DNA from: an uncultured Pelagibacteraceae bacterium
GTDB taxonomy: Bacteria > Pseudomonadota > Alphaproteobacteria > Pelagibacterales > Pelagibacteraceae
Reading direction: 5' to 3'
DNA length: 64,000 bases
NCBI GenBank assembly: GCA_902599955.1
Contig: CACKHK010000003.1
Span: forward strand, 16,001 to 80,000
The number at the start of each line of letters is the position of its first letter. Within the stretch, counting starts at the first letter, position 1. The notes below the pieces were generated by a model that was not told the DNA's origin, made no database searches, and worked only from the letters and a program-made list of their open reading frames with translations. The position numbers and the translations under genes are program-made. Shown here piece after piece: positions 61,193 through 64,000 of the stretch.

Positions 61193-62488
61193 TCACATTT
61201 TAGATATTAAATTAGATTTTAAAACATCTATCTTTATTTTTTTTACCTCAAAATTTTTACGTTGATCACCTTTTAATATTTTCCCTGATGGTAATTTAAG
61301 TTTTTGAGAATTAATTTTTTTTCCATTTTCAATTACCTCATAATGTAAATGTGGACCAGTGGAAAGACCAGTTGACCCAACGTAACCAATTATTTGTCCT
61401 TGCTTAACTTTTACACCCTTTTTAATTCCTCTTCCAAATTTAGACATATGTGCGTAAACAGTTTGATATACTCTGTTATGTTTAATCTTCACACAATTGC
61501 CTCCACCTCCACACCATTGAGCTCTTACAATTAGACCATCTCCCGATGCCAAAATAGGTGTACCTAATGGTGCAGCAAAATCTGTTCCAGTGTGCATTTT
61601 TGTAAACCCTAAAATTGGATGTTTCCTTTTTCCAAACGATGAAGATAATCTTGCCCCATTAATAGGAGTTTTCATTAAAGTTTTCCTCATACTTTTACCA
61701 TTTTCATCAAAGTAATCTGTATTATTTTTTTCATATTCAAATCTATATAATTTCAAGTCTTCATTTTTTAAATTTAAATTGGCAAAAATTATATTTCCAG
61801 TTTCGACAATATCTCCTTCCTCATTTAAGAATTCTTCGTAAATGATTTGGAAACTATCATTTTTCCAAATATCTCTTTGAAAATCTACTTGGAAACCATA
61901 AAGTCTTGCAAAATCAATAATAATATTTGGTTTAATTTTTAGATTTAATGCACTTTGATATAAGCTATTTGTGATTTTGCTTTCTTTGTAAGTAACTACT
62001 TTTTTTAAATTTTTTTCAAATAATTTAGATTTGAATCTTTTAGCTTTAAGATCTCTAACAAATTGAATTTCTTTTTTTTTACTTACTTCAATAATAAATT
62101 CTATTAATTTTGGTTCATCTTTCTTATCGATTTTAAAACTGATTTTTTGGTTTGGTCTTAAAATTTTTATATTTTTATTTTTTTTTATTGTTTCAAGAAA
62201 TATACTCTTTTCTTGTTTTGAAATTTTTAGTTGATCAATAATAGACTCATAATTATCACCTTCTTTTACAAGATATTCAAACTGAGAAAATCGATCTTGT
62301 AATTGGGATGTTATTTTAGCAATACTTTTTTGAAAATATAAATTATCAAGGGTTTTTATCAAATTATCATACTGAGATTTTTTATTGCTTTCATAAAAGT
62401 TTGTAACTAAGACTGAAACAGCTAAAAGTAAAAATAACCATAGTAAATGTGAAATTGGTTTTACTTTTCTTTTAAACTTTCTTAACAT
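61193..62488 (-). CDS. M23-family murein peptidase, membrane anchored
   Basis: 431 residues. N-terminal signal-anchor helix (LLWLFLLLAVSVLVTNFY), a coiled region, a LysM/Opacity-like middle (LVKEGDNYESIIDQLKISKQ, RPNQKISFKI), then the LytM domain: GARLSSSFGKRKHPILGF, MHTGTDFAAPLGTPILASGD and GLSTGPHLHYEVIENGK, with zinc ligands in HTGTD and HLH. It probably cuts peptidoglycan crosslinks during growth or division. It is convergent with the DUF4167 gene across 16 nt and divergent from the rRNA operon. Confidence 0.93.
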   Translation of the reverse strand: MLRKFKRKVKPISHLLWLFLLLAVSVLVTNFYESNKKSQYDNLIKTLDNLYFQKSIAKITSQLQDRFSQFEYLVKEGDNYESIIDQLKISKQEKSIFLETIKKNKNIKILRPNQKISFKIDKKDEPKLIEFIIEVSKKKEIQFVRDLKAKRFKSKLFEKNLKKVVTYKESKITNSLYQSALNLKIKPNIIIDFARLYGFQVDFQRDIWKNDSFQIIYEEFLNEEGDIVETGNIIFANLNLKNEDLKLYRFEYEKNNTDYFDENGKSMRKTLMKTPINGARLSSSFGKRKHPILGFTKMHTGTDFAAPLGTPILASGDGLIVRAQWCGGGGNCVKIKHNRVYQTVYAHMSKFGRGIKKGVKVKQGQIIGYVGSTGLSTGPHLHYEVIENGKKINSQKLKLPSGKILKGDQRKNFEVKKIKIDVLKSNLISKM

Positions 62489-62558
62489 TAATCTCTTTAT
62501 TGGTAAAAAAATGTTGATATATATGACTTTTTAACACAACTTTTGTTTATCTAAAAAC

Positions 62559-62586
62559 TTGATTTATAAATTATTTCCAATATAAG
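62559..62586 (+). promoter_or_regulatory. Candidate rRNA operon promoter
   Basis: TTGATT and TATAAG with 16-nt spacing lie about 190 nt upstream of the mature 16S 5' end. It resembles a sigma-70 promoter and is the best-spaced pair I can find in the 285-nt region between the M23 peptidase and 16S. A second possible start lies near GGGCATAATAG at about 62620-62630. Confidence is low because the region is AT-rich. Confidence 0.35.
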
Positions 62587-62669
62587 CGTCACACTCAACA
62601 TATAAAAAATGTTATTTATTGGGCATAATAGCTCAATTAGCTATTTGAATTGTTAATATTTTAAGAAGA

Positions 62670-62748
62670 GAAGTGTGGACGGTTAAGGTTACCAAAATTT
62701 GTCGTACACACTTCAACATTATACAAGTATTATTCTTAGTATTTGTAT
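62670..62748 (+). promoter_or_regulatory. Pre-16S leader stem-loops
   Basis: GAAGTGTGGAC (62670-62680) pairs with GTACACACTTC (62704-62714) with one mismatch, and ATACAAGTA (62721-62729) pairs with TATTTGTAT (62740-62748) with one G-T pair. Such leader structures are typical of rRNA precursors (antitermination and RNase III processing). No protein could be encoded here. Confidence 0.5.
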
Positions 62749-62773
62749 AGAAGCTAGTGTGCGCCGTTTTTAA

Positions 62774-64000
<1,227 letters not shown>

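Overview
The window is one continuous stretch of a very AT-rich, densely packed chromosome of a SAR11-type alphaproteobacterium (Pelagibacterales, Candidatus Pelagibacter or a close relative). The support is a partial 16S rRNA gene at the right end that contains, exactly, the target sites of three SAR11 oligonucleotide probes as I remember them (441R, 542R, 732R); alphaproteobacterial gene orders (trpF-trpB-trpA-accD-folC, murA-DUF2948-hisD-infA, SRP RNA-dnaX-ybaB-recR, kdsD next to lptC/lptB, cmk-rpsA-ihfB); GcrA; a tRNA-His with A73 and no encoded G-1; and lengths and overlaps typical of a streamlined genome. I see no mobile element, prophage, CRISPR array, insertion sequence or clear pseudogene. 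Nearly all genes are housekeeping, and I find no convincing undescribed multi-gene defence or metabolic system. The points of interest are small: altered motifs, an added membrane tail, missing regulators and structured intergenic RNA.

Layout. 0-1.7 kb: aroK-aroB (shikimate pathway), reverse strand. 1.7-5.8 kb: a short membrane ORF, an unknown secreted protein, then def-fmt-truA. 5.8-13.15 kb, reverse: a SET-domain protein, an HDAC-like deacylase, dapE-dapD, a HAD phosphatase, argB and yidC-yidD-rnpA-rpmH. 13.2-25.7 kb, forward: a VTT membrane protein, tRNA-Thr (reverse), two tiny basic ORFs with dcd, murA-DUF2948-hisD-infA, tRNA-Phe, a cold-shock gene, a hairpin-rich intergenic region, tRNA-His-hisS-hisZ-hisG, the nuclease group rmuC/MGME1-like/sbcB, and trxA. 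25.7-38.4 kb, reverse: folC-accD-trpA-trpB-trpF-pyrF-ihfB-rpsA-cmk-aroA-lptB-lptC-kdsD-rnd. 38.4-51.4 kb, mixed strands: an NDUFA9-like protein, a SHOCT protein, gcrA, an ABC-2 permease, argD-argF, cytochrome c, kdsB-pheA, SRP RNA-dnaX-ybaB-recR, glcB and accA. 51.4-62.5 kb: secA, argJ, a DUF1178 protein, ubiG, lysC-ispG-prfA-prmC-DUF4167 and an M23 peptidase. From 62.77 kb: 16S rRNA running off the right edge.

How the genes fit together. Amino-acid synthesis dominates: aromatic (aroB, aroK, aroA, pheA, trpF/B/A), arginine (argB, argD, argF, argJ), lysine (lysC, dapD, dapE) and histidine (hisD, hisG plus its regulatory subunit hisZ). Envelope genes are murA, kdsD/kdsB, lptB/lptC, yidC/yidD, secA, SRP RNA and an M23 peptidase. 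Both carboxyltransferase subunits of acetyl-CoA carboxylase are present but in separate places. Translation and its maturation are covered by def/fmt, infA, rpsA, rpmH, prfA/prmC, truA and hisS. Nine convergent junctions overlap, abut or leave at most 16 nt, so there is almost no room for intrinsic terminators.
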